In this document: piece by piece, positions 53,760-63,345 of the stretch
Layout: the number at the start of each line of letters is the position of its first letter
How positions within the stretch are numbered: the stretch's first letter is position 1
NCBI RefSeq assembly: GCF_900148515.1
Contig: NZ_FRXN01000003.1
Span: 600,757-664,756, forward strand
From: Algoriphagus zhangzhouensis
Lineage (GTDB): Bacteria; Bacteroidota; Bacteroidia; Cytophagales; Cyclobacteriaceae
Direction: 5' to 3'
DNA length: 64,000 nucleotides
Position numbers and translations under genes: made by a program
Notes under the pieces: model-generated
The model's input: the letters and a program-made list of their open reading frames with translations, nothing else
What the model was told of the DNA's origin: nothing
The model's database searches: none

Positions 53760-54857
53760 ATGACCACCATCAACCCTACCCAGCGATTAGTTTCATTGGA
53801 CGTCTATAGAGGAATCACCATGTTTCTTTTAGTTGCAGAGGCATCATTGGTTTATGATTCTCTTTTGGAGCTTTTCCATGAAGGAAATCCACTTCACACA
53901 TTTTTTGTCCAGTTTACCCATCACCCTTGGAACGGTTTGAGATTTTGGGACCTGATCCAACCATTCTTCATGTTTATAGTGGGGGTGGCCATGCCTTTTT
54001 CTTTGAATAAAAGATTGGCTTTAGCTGAAAATCGAGGCAAAGTAACTTCCCATATTTTGAAACGCTGCCTGATCCTTTTCCTTTTTGGAACAGGATTACA
54101 CTGCATCTATTCTGGCAAATTGGTTTTCGAACTTTGGAATGTTCTGACCCAATTGTCATTTACGATCTTGGTCACCTATTTCCTATTGGACAAAGGATGG
54201 AAAGTTCAATTGGGCGTTTCTTTGGGTCTTTTAGCTTTAACAGAAATCATGTATAGATTGTATAACCCTGAAGTTCCTTTTGAACATGGAACCAATTTTG
54301 GGAACTATACTGACATGATCTTGATGGGCAAAATCAATAATGGAGGTTGGGTTGCTATCAATTGTATTCCGACAGCAGCGCACACGATTTGGGGTGCGAT
54401 TTGTGGAAATATTTTGCTTTCCAAGAAAGCAGATTCAGATAAAATCAAAACCATTGCCCTCTCGGGAATTGTTGCTTTGGTCATCGGCTTTGGTCTCGAT
54501 CTGGCAGGCATCACTCCTATCGTCAAAAGAATCAGTACCACAGCTTTCGTCTTTGCCTCTGGTGGCTGGGCCTTATTGGTATTAGCACTTTCATTTTATT
54601 GGGTAGATATCAAAAACCACAGAAAGGGAATTTTTCCATTCTTGATTGTAGGGATGAACTCCATTTTCATCTATCTCTTTGCAGAAATCCTTGGCAGATG
54701 GCTGAATAGAACGGTAGGCATTTTCACCACTGGCTTTCTCTCATGGACTGGAATGAATGAGCACCTACTAGCTGTAATCACAGCATTTGCAACATTAGGA
54801 GCATTGTGGGGACTTTGCTATTTCTTATATAGAAAAGGGATTTTCTTCAGGGTTTAA
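53760..54857 (+). CDS. DUF1624/DUF5009-like membrane acyltransferase (HGSNAT-like)
   Basis: 365 aa polytopic membrane protein. The N-terminal signature RLVSLDVYRGITMFLLVAEA and the early conserved His-containing loop (FTHHPWNGLRFWDLIQP) match the COG4299 family related to heparan-alpha-glucosaminide N-acetyltransferase. About ten hydrophobic helices follow. It would transfer an acetyl or acyl group across the membrane to a sugar. Substrate unknown. It converges on the small membrane gene at 54865. Confidence 0.82.
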   Translation: MTTINPTQRLVSLDVYRGITMFLLVAEASLVYDSLLELFHEGNPLHTFFVQFTHHPWNGLRFWDLIQPFFMFIVGVAMPFSLNKRLALAENRGKVTSHILKRCLILFLFGTGLHCIYSGKLVFELWNVLTQLSFTILVTYFLLDKGWKVQLGVSLGLLALTEIMYRLYNPEVPFEHGTNFGNYTDMILMGKINNGGWVAINCIPTAAHTIWGAICGNILLSKKADSDKIKTIALSGIVALVIGFGLDLAGITPIVKRISTTAFVFASGGWALLVLALSFYWVDIKNHRKGIFPFLIVGMNSIFIYLFAEILGRWLNRTVGIFTTGFLSWTGMNEHLLAVITAFATLGALWGLCYFLYRKGIFFRV

Positions 54858-54864
54858 ATCACTT

Positions 54865-55284
54865 TCAAAAATAGAAGCAAAAAATCAGGAAGAAGATAAA
54901 AAGCAATGGTCCAAAACCAAAAGCCATATAGGTCCTTAAGTACTTCTTTCTTTGGGTCTCTTCTAATTGGACTTTGGGTTCTTCCTTTGGAACTAAAATA
55001 AAATTTAGTCTCCTATGGATAAAGTAGGTGAAAATAATGGTAATACCTGAAAGGATCAGAGTCCAAATTACCTCCTTATTTTCTGATTCAAACTGATACC
55101 TAAAACCAAATTCCACTGCGATCAAAGCGGAAATAATTAATCCATACAAACAAGGGAAAAACACTAAGGTAAAAAGCCCGAAATTATCACCAGACCTAGC
55201 GTATTCCACCCCATACTTTTTCAATTCCTGTGTATAAAAGAAGTTTCTAAAATTTAAATAGTGTTTTTGAAAAAAGTAAAACAT
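54865..55284 (-). CDS. Small membrane protein, unknown function
   Basis: 139 aa. Three hydrophobic segments are seen (FGLFTLVFFPCLYGLIISAL, WTLILSGITIIFTYFI, AFGFGPLLFIFFLIFCFYF). No family recognised. It lies 6 nt downstream of the peptidase-like lipoprotein gene on the same strand, so the two are probably co-transcribed. Confidence 0.6.
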   Translation of the reverse strand: MFYFFQKHYLNFRNFFYTQELKKYGVEYARSGDNFGLFTLVFFPCLYGLIISALIAVEFGFRYQFESENKEVIWTLILSGITIIFTYFIHRRLNFILVPKEEPKVQLEETQRKKYLRTYMAFGFGPLLFIFFLIFCFYF

Positions 55285-55290
55285 TACAAT

Positions 55291-56328
55291 TTAGAATTTC
55301 CCTTCATCCACATCTTTCAAAAATTGAATCAAGCCCGGGAAAAAGTGCTCTGGATCATCGAATTGAGACAAATGAGACCCTTCAGGACAATATAGATATC
55401 GGGCATTTGGGATCTCCTGAGACATCCATTCCATGTGTTTGGGATCCATGGTATCATGCTCTCCACCCACCACTAAGGTTGGAATGGTAATCGTTGACAA
55501 TTGATCTCGAACATCCCACCCCTCCAAGCTAGCTCCTGGGGTAATCCCAAATTCGGAATGACCCTGCATAAAAACATAAACATTGGGATTCACCTGAGAC
55601 ATCATTCTGGTGATTTCCTCTGGCCATTCATCCATGGGTTTTCTCAATACATGTTGAGGGTAATGATATTCTCCAAGCAATTCCATGTATCGCGGATTTT
55701 CGAAATCACCTCTTTTCTCTATTTCCATCACCTCCGCAAAAACTTCTGGCGGCATTTGCGGGCCTAAAACCTCCTTGGCGTATTTTTCATATTCATCCAA
55801 GCTGGACATCATATTACAAATGACCAATCCTTTCAGATTATTCTGATATTTGAAAGAATACTCCATTCCTAGCATTCCTCCCCAAGATTGTCCAAGCAAA
55901 TAGAAATTATCCTTATTTAGACCCAGTTCTTTTCTGACCTGCTCTACTTCATCCACAAACCTCTCAATCGTCCAAAGACTGGGATCATCAGGCTGGTCCG
56001 AACCAGCTGATCCTAATTGATCATACCAAATGAATTCTATTCCTTCCTGTGGCAAATAGTCTTTGAAATTGGCATACTGCTCATGAGTCATTCCAGGCCC
56101 ACCATGAAGCAGGAGTAATTTGATTCGTGGGTTATCGCCTACTTTCTGAGTCCAAACCTTCATTTCTCCTTTTGGCGTCTGAATAGGAATCATTTTGACT
56201 TCATCAATCATAGCCTTCATCTCTCCATTATCAGGAATTAGATCCTCGAGTGAATCACTTTCTTTTTCATTTTTACAAGACCAACAAAGTAAAGTGAGAG
56301 CGAATAGAATAAAGTAGGATCTTTTCAT
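55291..56328 (-). CDS. Proline iminopeptidase-like alpha/beta-hydrolase lipoprotein
   Basis: 345 aa. Lipoprotein signal MKRSYFILFALTLLCWSC with Cys18. Alpha/beta-hydrolase of the prolyl aminopeptidase (S33) type: oxyanion LLLHGGPGMTHEQY, DQLGSAGSDQP, nucleophile elbow LLGQSWGGMLGME, Asp in VGGEHDTMDPKH and His in EGSHLSQFDD. It probably removes N-terminal proline from peptides in the periplasm, complementing the DPP-IV-type enzyme at 38-40 kb; that link is inference. Confidence 0.88.
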   Translation of the reverse strand: MKRSYFILFALTLLCWSCKNEKESDSLEDLIPDNGEMKAMIDEVKMIPIQTPKGEMKVWTQKVGDNPRIKLLLLHGGPGMTHEQYANFKDYLPQEGIEFIWYDQLGSAGSDQPDDPSLWTIERFVDEVEQVRKELGLNKDNFYLLGQSWGGMLGMEYSFKYQNNLKGLVICNMMSSLDEYEKYAKEVLGPQMPPEVFAEVMEIEKRGDFENPRYMELLGEYHYPQHVLRKPMDEWPEEITRMMSQVNPNVYVFMQGHSEFGITPGASLEGWDVRDQLSTITIPTLVVGGEHDTMDPKHMEWMSQEIPNARYLYCPEGSHLSQFDDPEHFFPGLIQFLKDVDEGKF

Positions 56329-56392
56329 AAGGCTGGGATGATTTTAGAATAAATTACCACAATTCTAAATCTTGCTCAAATTCAGGGCATAA

Positions 56393-56422
56393 AAAAATCC
56401 AGACTAAGTAGCCTGGATTTTT
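56393..56422. terminator. Terminator after the Gfo/Idh/MocA gene
   Basis: 10-bp stem AAAAATCCAG / CTGGATTTTT with a 10-nt loop, T-rich in both directions. It lies 18 nt past the stop of the last gene of the sugar cluster on the minus strand. Confidence 0.85.
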
Positions 56423-56439
56423 CCATTACATAACAAACC

Positions 56440-57606
56440 TTATACTTTTTCTACCCAATCCACTCCGGTATCTTTCCATGCTCTTTCATTGGCTGAATTG
56501 ATCACGGCTTCACATACTTTTTGAGTTTCAAAGGCATCTCTAAATGTTGGATGACAAGCCTCTCCAGTCTGAAGACTATGGAAGAAATCGGCTACTTGAT
56601 GGATAAATGAATGCTCATATCCGATGGAAGTACCCGGAATCCACCATCTGTCCATATAGGGATGATCTCCGTCAGTGACGTGAATAGATCTCCAGCCACG
56701 AACGATACCTTCATCGTCATGGTCAAAATATTCTAATCGGGTCAAATCATGCAAATCCCATCTGATAGACGCATGTTCCCCATTGATTTCAAATGTATAA
56801 AGAGCTTTATGGCCTCTTGCATATCGAGTCGCTTCAAAAAGTCCCAAAGAACCATTATCAAAATGACACTGAAAAGTACAAGCATCATCGATTCCTACAG
56901 CTTTCTTTTCGCCAGTTCCTTGATGAACTCTCTCTTTGATAAATGTCTCAGTCATGGCAGAAACATCTTTGATCCCACCATTGATCCACATAGCAGTATC
57001 GATACAGTGCGCCAAAAGATCACCTGTAACACCTGAACCTGCAGCTGCCACATCCAATCTCCAAAGCGCATCTCCACCTTGAGGCAAATCTGGACTGATC
57101 GTCCAATCTTGAAGGAAGTTTGCTCTGTAGTGAAAAATCTTTCCAAGCTTACCTGAAGCCACAATATTTTTAGCCAAAGTCACTGCTGGGATTCTTCTGT
57201 AGTTATACCAAACAGTATTTTTCACACCGGCTTCCTCAACAGCTTTTAGCATTCCTTCAGCCTCTTCTACAGTTCTTGCCAATGGCTTTTCGCAAAGAAT
57301 CATCTTTCCAGCTTTTGCTGCTGCAATGGCGATCTCAGCATGTTTATCATTTGGAGTACAAATATCTACAGCATCGATATCATCTCGCTCAAGTACTTTT
57401 CTCCAATCAGTTTCGTAGGAAGCATATCCCCATTGCTCAGCAAATGCTTTTGCTTTTTCTTCTCTTCTGGAGCAACAAGCCTGCAATACAGGAACGTATT
57501 CATAATCTGGAAAAAAGTCTTCCATACGCTTATAGCCATTCGTATGGATTCGGCCCATCAATCCAGTTCCGATAAGCCCTACTCTGATTTGTTTTTTATT
57601 ACTCAT
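56440..57606 (-). CDS. Gfo/Idh/MocA-family oxidoreductase
   Basis: 388 aa. N-terminal Rossmann fold with GTGLMG (13-18), the family CEKPLA motif near residue 105, and the C-terminal substrate domain including [18 protein letters not shown], where His is the likely general acid/base. It oxidises or reduces a sugar or inositol with NAD(P). It is the last of four leftward genes and ends at a strong terminator. No signal peptide, so it acts in the cytoplasm. Confidence 0.9.
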   Translation of the reverse strand: MSNKKQIRVGLIGTGLMGRIHTNGYKRMEDFFPDYEYVPVLQACCSRREEKAKAFAEQWGYASYETDWRKVLERDDIDAVDICTPNDKHAEIAIAAAKAGKMILCEKPLARTVEEAEGMLKAVEEAGVKNTVWYNYRRIPAVTLAKNIVASGKLGKIFHYRANFLQDWTISPDLPQGGDALWRLDVAAAGSGVTGDLLAHCIDTAMWINGGIKDVSAMTETFIKERVHQGTGEKKAVGIDDACTFQCHFDNGSLGLFEATRYARGHKALYTFEINGEHASIRWDLHDLTRLEYFDHDDEGIVRGWRSIHVTDGDHPYMDRWWIPGTSIGYEHSFIHQVADFFHSLQTGEACHPTFRDAFETQKVCEAVINSANERAWKDTGVDWVEKV

Positions 57607-57705
57607 GTTTTTTGAATTTGAAATTTGAAGATTGAGTTTAAAGGTTGAAAAATTGGAAATTTGTAAGGTTTCAGCTTTCTCATTTTAGCCTTCTACCTTT
57701 CAATT
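57607..57705. other. Spacer with tandem TTGAA(A)-type words in the sugar cluster
   Basis: 99-nt AT-rich gap with repeated words: TTGAATTTGAAATTTGAAG, TTGAAAAATTGGAAATTTG and TTTCAATTTCAGCC. Similar words occur in the next two spacers of the cluster (58726-58817, 60027-60105). Confidence 0.4.
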
Positions 57706-58725
57706 TCAGCCTTCCCATCCATGTGCCTCACGAACCGAAATCAAGGCCGCAAGAATATCATTCCAGGTTTGTTGGCTTTCCATCACAGAATTTGTGAACA
57801 TACATCCATCCCAGCAAATGTGCTGAACTGCTTTGGTCAATTTCCCATCACTATCTCTCAACCAGTAACCTGCATCGTGAGCTATATCCAACAACCCATT
57901 CGGGTCTGTGGCCTGGCAGTGTCTGCCTGTTTTATCATGAGAACCTGAACCGAATACAGATCCGTCATTTTGAGCTACGTGGAAGTCAATCGTCCATGGT
58001 CTTAGCGCATCGGTCACAGTCTTCAATGCCGCTTCAATTGCACCACGATCCTTCTCGTCTTCTTTTGCCAAGATTCTATGCTCTGGAGCATTGTAACCCA
58101 TGGTGTACAAAAAGGTATGGGACATATCCGCCTGGAAACCTACATTTTTTCTATCCACCCTTTCTAAAAGGTCCACCATATGTTTCCAGCTATGCATAGC
58201 ACCCCAGCAGATTTCTCCCTCAGCAGCAAGTCTTTCACCAAAATCCGCAGCTACATCGGCAGCTTCCTGAAAAGTCTGAACAATCAGCTTGGTATTGCCT
58301 TCAGGGTCTTTTGCCCAATCGGAAACTCCCGCCGCTGAATCAATTCTCACCACACCATAATGTCTTACACCCAACTCCTTTAGCTTTTGACCAAATTCAC
58401 AGGATTTTCTGACCATATCCACAAAAGTCTTTCTCTGCTCAGCAGATCCCATCGCAGATCCAGCCCAAATCGGGGCAACTAAAGAGCCTACATTCAGATT
58501 GTATTTGGAAACTTTATCCGCCAGTTTTTTGGCTTCATCTGGATTATTCAAGTCAAAGTGCGGCTCTAAAAGTCCCACATCAATTCCGTCGAATTTGACA
58601 CCATTAACCTCTGCAGCGGCCGTCATTTCCAACAAAGAATCAAAAGGGATCACTGGCTCAGAATCTGGTCCTTTTCCGACCAATCCCGGCCAAGTGGCAT
58701 TATGAAGTTTAGGGAAGTTATTCAT
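57706..58725 (-). CDS. TIM-barrel sugar isomerase/epimerase
   Basis: 339 aa from the ATG at 58725, giving [17 protein letters not shown]. The frame continues upstream to 58773 but only through the AT-rich spacer. AP-endonuclease family 2 (xylose-isomerase-like) barrel: [55 protein letters not shown] and [12 protein letters not shown] supply the Glu/Asp/His metal ligands. It likely isomerises or dehydrates a keto-sugar. It is unusually long (the family is often 260-300 aa). Third gene of the cluster. Confidence 0.85.
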   Translation of the reverse strand: MNNFPKLHNATWPGLVGKGPDSEPVIPFDSLLEMTAAAEVNGVKFDGIDVGLLEPHFDLNNPDEAKKLADKVSKYNLNVGSLVAPIWAGSAMGSAEQRKTFVDMVRKSCEFGQKLKELGVRHYGVVRIDSAAGVSDWAKDPEGNTKLIVQTFQEAADVAADFGERLAAEGEICWGAMHSWKHMVDLLERVDRKNVGFQADMSHTFLYTMGYNAPEHRILAKEDEKDRGAIEAALKTVTDALRPWTIDFHVAQNDGSVFGSGSHDKTGRHCQATDPNGLLDIAHDAGYWLRDSDGKLTKAVQHICWDGCMFTNSVMESQQTWNDILAALISVREAHGWEG

Positions 58726-58817
58726 AGTTATTAGGGATTTAAATATTGAAAGATTGGAAAAATTGAGAATCAAGCTCTAAGGGTAAAAGCGCTGGATTCT
58801 CATATCCTCCTATTAAT

Positions 58818-60026
58818 TTACAAAACTGTCAAGTCAGGGTTTCTTGGTCCAAAATGCTTCAACATCACGATAGGATCAGTTTTAGACATATTGGTAATTT
58901 TCACACCTGCTTTTGCCGCATCTTCAGACACGAAGTACTCATCATGAGTCAACTGACCAAAACGGATCAAAGCTGGGGTTTCAATATCCCAAGCACCCAT
59001 TTTTCCATAACCCTGCATCATGATCATACCATAAGCTGCAGAATCTGTAATGGTCACCGTCTCACCAGGAAGAACTGTCAATTCTTTAGCTGAATAATCA
59101 TGAGATCTATAGCAAATCCAGTTTTCATGATATCCAGCTGCGTGCATTTCATTGACATCAGAAACTGGCTTCGGCTCCATATAGTGATTATCCATCAAGT
59201 TTGGATTTACATTGAGATCCCAATCGATCATCTCAACCAATAATTCATAATCTCCCCAACGGTTCTTCGGAGTAGCATTCCAAAGTAGTTCTTCAGGGAT
59301 AATCGCCTCATTTACCAAAGATTGGTACATGGCAAAAATATCGGAAGCCTTCTGAGGCTCATAAGTACAAAGGGAACCTGGCGCATGAAGCATCCCTGGA
59401 GGAACATCCCATCCTGTACCCGGTTGCAATCTGAATGCTTGAGAATAATTGGTGATTTTATTATCGCCTTTATTGAAGTTTTTCAAACAGTCTAGGATGA
59501 TCTCTTTGCTTGTTCCCGGAGCGATCCCAAAGAAGGTATATGGAAAATCACCTCCGTGGTTATTGAGCTGAGGAGGGAAATAATAGGCCTCTGGCTTTCC
59601 GTTTTGATTGGTCAACTTTCCAAATTCATCGCTTGGGTGAATGTGATGAGGAAGTGGTCCCATGTTATCAAAAAACTTGGAATACATCGGCCAGGACTTG
59701 TATTGATCCCAAAGTCTGGATCCAATAACCTGAGCTCCTAATTCATCGATTGCATCTTTTAAAAGGAACAATTCGGTTTTACCTCCATCTTCATAGGCAA
59801 TATGCGATAGGCCTTCATTTTTGGAAGTCAAAGGACCATTTTCTGCAGGGGTAGTAGACGAAAACCAACGCTCGTCAATTCCTCCTCTTGCTCCACCTAA
59901 TGCATAATAATCATCTGGATGTAGCTTTATTCTTCTTCCCGGCACACAAAAGGATCGGGGTACCCATGTTGGGGTGAGTCTTAAAATTCCTTCCCCCTGC
60001 TCGAGGGCCTTTTTTGCTAAACTCAT
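58818..60026 (-). CDS. Phosphomannose-isomerase-like cupin protein
   Basis: 402 aa, no signal peptide. It resembles type I mannose-6-phosphate isomerase in its metal-site words: GPLPHHIHPSDEFGK, then KPEAYYFPPQ, and the later PPGMLHAPGSLC, standing for the QxHxxD..E...H set. A C-terminal cupin-like half (TVLPGETVTITDSAAYG) follows. The opening RLTPTWVPRSFCVPGRRIK is not one I recognise. Probably a metal-dependent sugar isomerase acting on a non-phosphorylated or unusual sugar; that is inference. Second gene of the four-gene cluster. Confidence 0.65.
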   Translation of the reverse strand: MSLAKKALEQGEGILRLTPTWVPRSFCVPGRRIKLHPDDYYALGGARGGIDERWFSSTTPAENGPLTSKNEGLSHIAYEDGGKTELFLLKDAIDELGAQVIGSRLWDQYKSWPMYSKFFDNMGPLPHHIHPSDEFGKLTNQNGKPEAYYFPPQLNNHGGDFPYTFFGIAPGTSKEIILDCLKNFNKGDNKITNYSQAFRLQPGTGWDVPPGMLHAPGSLCTYEPQKASDIFAMYQSLVNEAIIPEELLWNATPKNRWGDYELLVEMIDWDLNVNPNLMDNHYMEPKPVSDVNEMHAAGYHENWICYRSHDYSAKELTVLPGETVTITDSAAYGMIMMQGYGKMGAWDIETPALIRFGQLTHDEYFVSEDAAKAGVKITNMSKTDPIVMLKHFGPRNPDLTVL

Positions 60027-60105
60027 GGTAATGGTTATTAGATTTTTGAGTTATTATTATTGAAAAATTGAACTTAGGGAAATTCCCCCTTGGCCAATTT
60101 ATTTA

Positions 60106-61161
60106 CTAGTTAAATTCATTCACTTCATCTCCAGTCAACACTTCCAACTTCAAATTATAGGTCCTCTTTTCTCCAGGCTCAAGCAGGATCAAGCTCCCAT
60201 TTTCTCTTGCATTTTTCTGACCTATCGGCGGGTGAGTAGCTGGCTCTAATGCCGTCACGTATTCGCCTTTTCCCCAATGCTGCCAATTGATTAACCAAGG
60301 CAACTGATTCTTGGAAAAAGTGATTTTCAATGCCAAGCCCAAATCGTCATTGGCATAACCGCAAACAACTGTCCCTCTAGAATCAGCTTTTGGATCTATA
60401 AAAGCCACATCTTCACCAAATCCAGCATGCTCATCCATTGGAGGTGCGCATCTGGTAAATTCATGTTTTATATTAAACTGGGTATTGTTAGCATCTGTCG
60501 CCTTAGGCTTCTTTTCCCCTTGCCAAATGATTCTTGCTCCTTCATCGATCAATGGCCAACCACAATTGATATGGTACAAAAGCATATGAGGTGCTTTCTG
60601 ATTTCCCAGATTAGCCACAGTATCTTGTATCTGGATCTCTGCACTTCCAATCCTCCCAGAAATCTTCCTGGTCATTTCCAAATGAGGTCCAAAAGTGGAA
60701 GATTCTCTGACTTTAGCTACTATCTCAAAATCAAGATCCCCTGAATGTATATCAGGCTGTTTGATAGAAACCAATTCAGCTGGAGTATTCGAATATTTAC
60801 CATGCAATCCTTTGGCACCGCTTTCATCTTCATTAGGCGGTCCGGCATTGGACAAACCACAGGTGGTCAAAAGCCCGCCAGCAAAAGTTCTTAGCCATTC
60901 AATGCCCTTGTCAGAGAATGCCTGTGGGGAAGCGACTCCATTATGTGAGATCCAAGCAAGACTATGTTCATTATGAAAGGCATCTACGATGTCCATCCCT
61001 CTATCAAGGACCAACTTATACCTTAGACCTGTCCCCGTATTTATCCAGGCAATTCGGGTTCCTCGACCTAATCCATTGTCTAAAACGGAGGTTTCGATGC
61101 CTCCCAACTGCTGAAAGTTGGATATTTTATTTTTCCAATTGGATACTTTTCCGAGGTTCAT
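60106..61161 (-). CDS. DUF4432 aldose-1-epimerase-like protein
   Basis: 351 aa. Galactose-mutarotase fold of the DUF4432 group: YKLVLDRGMDIVDAFHNEHS, FAGGLLTTCGLSNAGPPN, KGLHGKYSNTPAELVSI with the conserved His, and MLLYHINCGWPLIDEG. The C-terminus has EPATHPPIGQKNARENGSLI. It would convert sugar anomers so that the following isomerases can act. First gene of the leftward cluster and divergent from the ECF sigma gene across a 522-nt spacer. Confidence 0.88.
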   Translation of the reverse strand: MNLGKVSNWKNKISNFQQLGGIETSVLDNGLGRGTRIAWINTGTGLRYKLVLDRGMDIVDAFHNEHSLAWISHNGVASPQAFSDKGIEWLRTFAGGLLTTCGLSNAGPPNEDESGAKGLHGKYSNTPAELVSIKQPDIHSGDLDFEIVAKVRESSTFGPHLEMTRKISGRIGSAEIQIQDTVANLGNQKAPHMLLYHINCGWPLIDEGARIIWQGEKKPKATDANNTQFNIKHEFTRCAPPMDEHAGFGEDVAFIDPKADSRGTVVCGYANDDLGLALKITFSKNQLPWLINWQHWGKGEYVTALEPATHPPIGQKNARENGSLILLEPGEKRTYNLKLEVLTGDEVNEFN

Positions 61162-61683
61162 TTTGGGTATAATAGAATCTGTTAAACCTATAAAAATGCC
61201 TTCCAGAGTCCATCCTGCTGTATCAGGACAAAACTTGGATTGAATTTTAAAAGTTAAAAAATGAACGGAATAAAATTCCGCCGTTAATCAAAAAATCAAT
61301 CTCTAATTTTTAAAGGCGATTTATTTCAAACTAAAAATCCCATACACCAACACTCCAACCTTTTGTTAAGGAAAGAAAATCTTACTCCACAATTAAAAAA
61401 ACATAAAACTCATTTCAACAAGGATGAATTAGCCCATCTAATATTTGAAATGCATAAAACATAGCTCAAAAAGACTAAAAATGTAATCAATTGACATAAA
61501 GACACTTACATTTAAATTATTTCAGAGAAACCAGTTTTATCAAAAGTCACATATTTTTTATCTTTTTATACAAATTATCAAACCATGATTTGACTTTTCA
61601 ACAAATTTTAACTCAATTCAATAAGATTATTTACCCTGTTTTTAAGTTTTACTCAATTTCAAATCTCTTTTTCCCTTCTTTTT
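61162..61683. other. 522-nt AT-rich divergent regulatory region
   Basis: No coding sequence. It should hold the promoters of the sugar cluster (leftward) and the sigma gene (rightward). Visible items: an inverted repeat at 61264-61285, a short 5-bp stem TCCTG/CAGGA at 61213-61228, and a TAGGTTTA word (minus strand, near 61183) close to TAnnTTTG. The rest is A/T-rich without repeats. Confidence 0.6.
61264..61285. promoter_or_regulatory. Nested inverted repeat upstream of the sugar cluster
   Basis: AACGGAATAAAATTCCGCCG then TT: two mutually exclusive stems, CGGAAT/ATTCCG (loop AAA) and AACGG/CCGTT. On the minus strand the hairpin is followed by CATTTTTTAAC, so in a leftward leader RNA it could act as an attenuator; as DNA it could be an operator. 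Confidence 0.35.
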
Positions 61684-62283
61684 ATGTCCGAAAAATCAAA
61701 TATCGACAACAGGCTTCTCAAGGGAATTAAAAATGGATCTGACCTAGCTTTTGAAGAAGCCTACAACAGATATTGGAAACAGCTTTTCAATTTTGGAATG
61801 AAAAAACTTGATCAAAGGGAGACCGTGGAAGGAATTGTTCAGGAAGTCTTTATTGATCTTTGGGTTCGTCGCAGTAAGTTGGAAATCAATCAAACGCTTT
61901 CAACCTACCTTCACTCTTCTGTAAACTATAAAATCATCAATCAATACAAATCTCAATCAGTCAGGAGAAAATATCTAGACACACTGAAAAGTCAATATGC
62001 ACATTTGGAATTTTCAATTGAGGAAATGATCCATTTTAATGACTTAAAACTAAGAATCAGTAGTATAACTGAGGAATTTCCCTCCCAAAGAAAAAAAGCC
62101 TATGACTTGAGGTTCAATAAGGGATTGAGTTATAAAGAAATCGCCGAAACTATGAAAATCTCCGCCAGTACTGTGGAGAAACATTTAATCAGAGCCATCA
62201 AAGACCTTCGAATAAGCCTTAAAGAGCTGACTTTAACTGGCAGCCTACTCCTATCACAAGACTTTTTATTCTGCATTATCTAA
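61684..62283 (+). CDS. ECF RNA polymerase sigma factor
   Basis: 199 aa. Sigma region 2 (FEEAYNRYWKQLFNFG, then VEGIVQEVFIDLWVRRSKLE) and region 4 (KAYDLRFNKGLSYKEIAE, then MKISASTVEKHLIRAI, a good helix-turn-helix). This is the Bacteroidota FecI-like type controlled by a FecR anti-sigma. The FecR-like gene follows after 183 nt, then a SusC-like receptor, so the three form a surface-signalling unit for glycan or siderophore uptake. Confidence 0.93.
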   Translation: MSEKSNIDNRLLKGIKNGSDLAFEEAYNRYWKQLFNFGMKKLDQRETVEGIVQEVFIDLWVRRSKLEINQTLSTYLHSSVNYKIINQYKSQSVRRKYLDTLKSQYAHLEFSIEEMIHFNDLKLRISSITEEFPSQRKKAYDLRFNKGLSYKEIAETMKISASTVEKHLIRAIKDLRISLKELTLTGSLLLSQDFLFCII

Positions 62284-62466
62284 TTAATTCAAAATAACCA
62301 CCAGACAAAAGGGCATTTAACAGACCAAATACAAACTTTTTTAAAATTTTTTAATTTTTTATTCAAATCACACTGGAGGAAAATTCATTCTCAGTTGACT
62401 AATAGGGGAAAACGATCCAAAATACCCAAACATTTCCTAACTAGCTTCTGAGAAACTTAAACAAGC

Positions 62467-63345
62467 ATGCAGAACGACAAGGAGTATTTGGATGGATTAG
62501 ATGAAAGCGAAAAAGTCGCTTTGAAATCAAAGTTGTTGAAAGGAATTCGAAAAGGAATAGCTAAAGAAGACGCTCGAAAGAAAACAAGGGAATCAATTTG
62601 GAGAACAACAAAAATTGCCGCCTCATTCTCCCTTATCATTCTAGGCCTTATTTCAGTTTGGGTTTGGACAGGAAAAAATGAAGTGAACTATCGGACCTCT
62701 GATAATGAAATCCTTGAAATATCATTACCCGACAGCTCAACTGTCATTCTCAATTCCAACTCTAGCTTGACATATCAAACTAGTAGGTTTTCGGGTTTTG
62801 ACAGAAAAGTAAAGCTAGAAGGTGAGGCTTATTTTTCTATCCAAAAAGGCAACAACGGAGAACTCTTTGAAATAAATAAGGAAAGTGATTTAAGCGTAAC
62901 TGTTTTAGGCACACAGTTTAGTGTCAAAAGCTCGGAGAATCTTCAAAAAGTAATCCTTATAGAAGGTAGTGTAAAGCTAGATTTTCATTCTGAAGAAAGC
63001 TCTTCTGAATACCTAATGACTCCTGGGGAAGCAATCAGGTTAACCACGGGTAATAATCAGCTGCACTCTAAAAAGTTTGAAGACCCTGAAATTTTGATTT
63101 CATGGAAAAGCCGAAAGCTAAAACTGAAAAACCAATCATTGTCTGAAGTTCTAAATACCGTAGCGGAGATTTACGACTTAAAATTAGACTTGGAAGGGAT
63201 TAGCCATGACAACAATAGGGTTTCAGGAAGTTTACCGCTGTATGACGACCCAATGGAAGTTTTTACGAATCTGGAAATTTTGTTTGAAACTCCCATCGAA
63301 TTAAAAGGGAATCAAGTCAACGTAAAACACTCCGAACTCAATTAA
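62467..63345 (+). CDS. FecR-family anti-sigma factor
   Basis: 292 aa. A short cytoplasmic N-terminus binds the sigma factor; one membrane helix (IAASFSLIILGLISVWVW, about 56-73) follows. The periplasmic FecR domain has LEISLPDSSTVILNSNSSLT, VKLEGEAYFSI and VLGTQFSVKSS. A C-terminal DUF4974-type domain (LKNQSLSEVLNTVAEIYDLK) should contact the receptor's STN domain. It transmits receptor occupancy to the ECF sigma factor. Confidence 0.92.
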   Translation: MQNDKEYLDGLDESEKVALKSKLLKGIRKGIAKEDARKKTRESIWRTTKIAASFSLIILGLISVWVWTGKNEVNYRTSDNEILEISLPDSSTVILNSNSSLTYQTSRFSGFDRKVKLEGEAYFSIQKGNNGELFEINKESDLSVTVLGTQFSVKSSENLQKVILIEGSVKLDFHSEESSSEYLMTPGEAIRLTTGNNQLHSKKFEDPEILISWKSRKLKLKNQSLSEVLNTVAEIYDLKLDLEGISHDNNRVSGSLPLYDDPMEVFTNLEILFETPIELKGNQVNVKHSELN

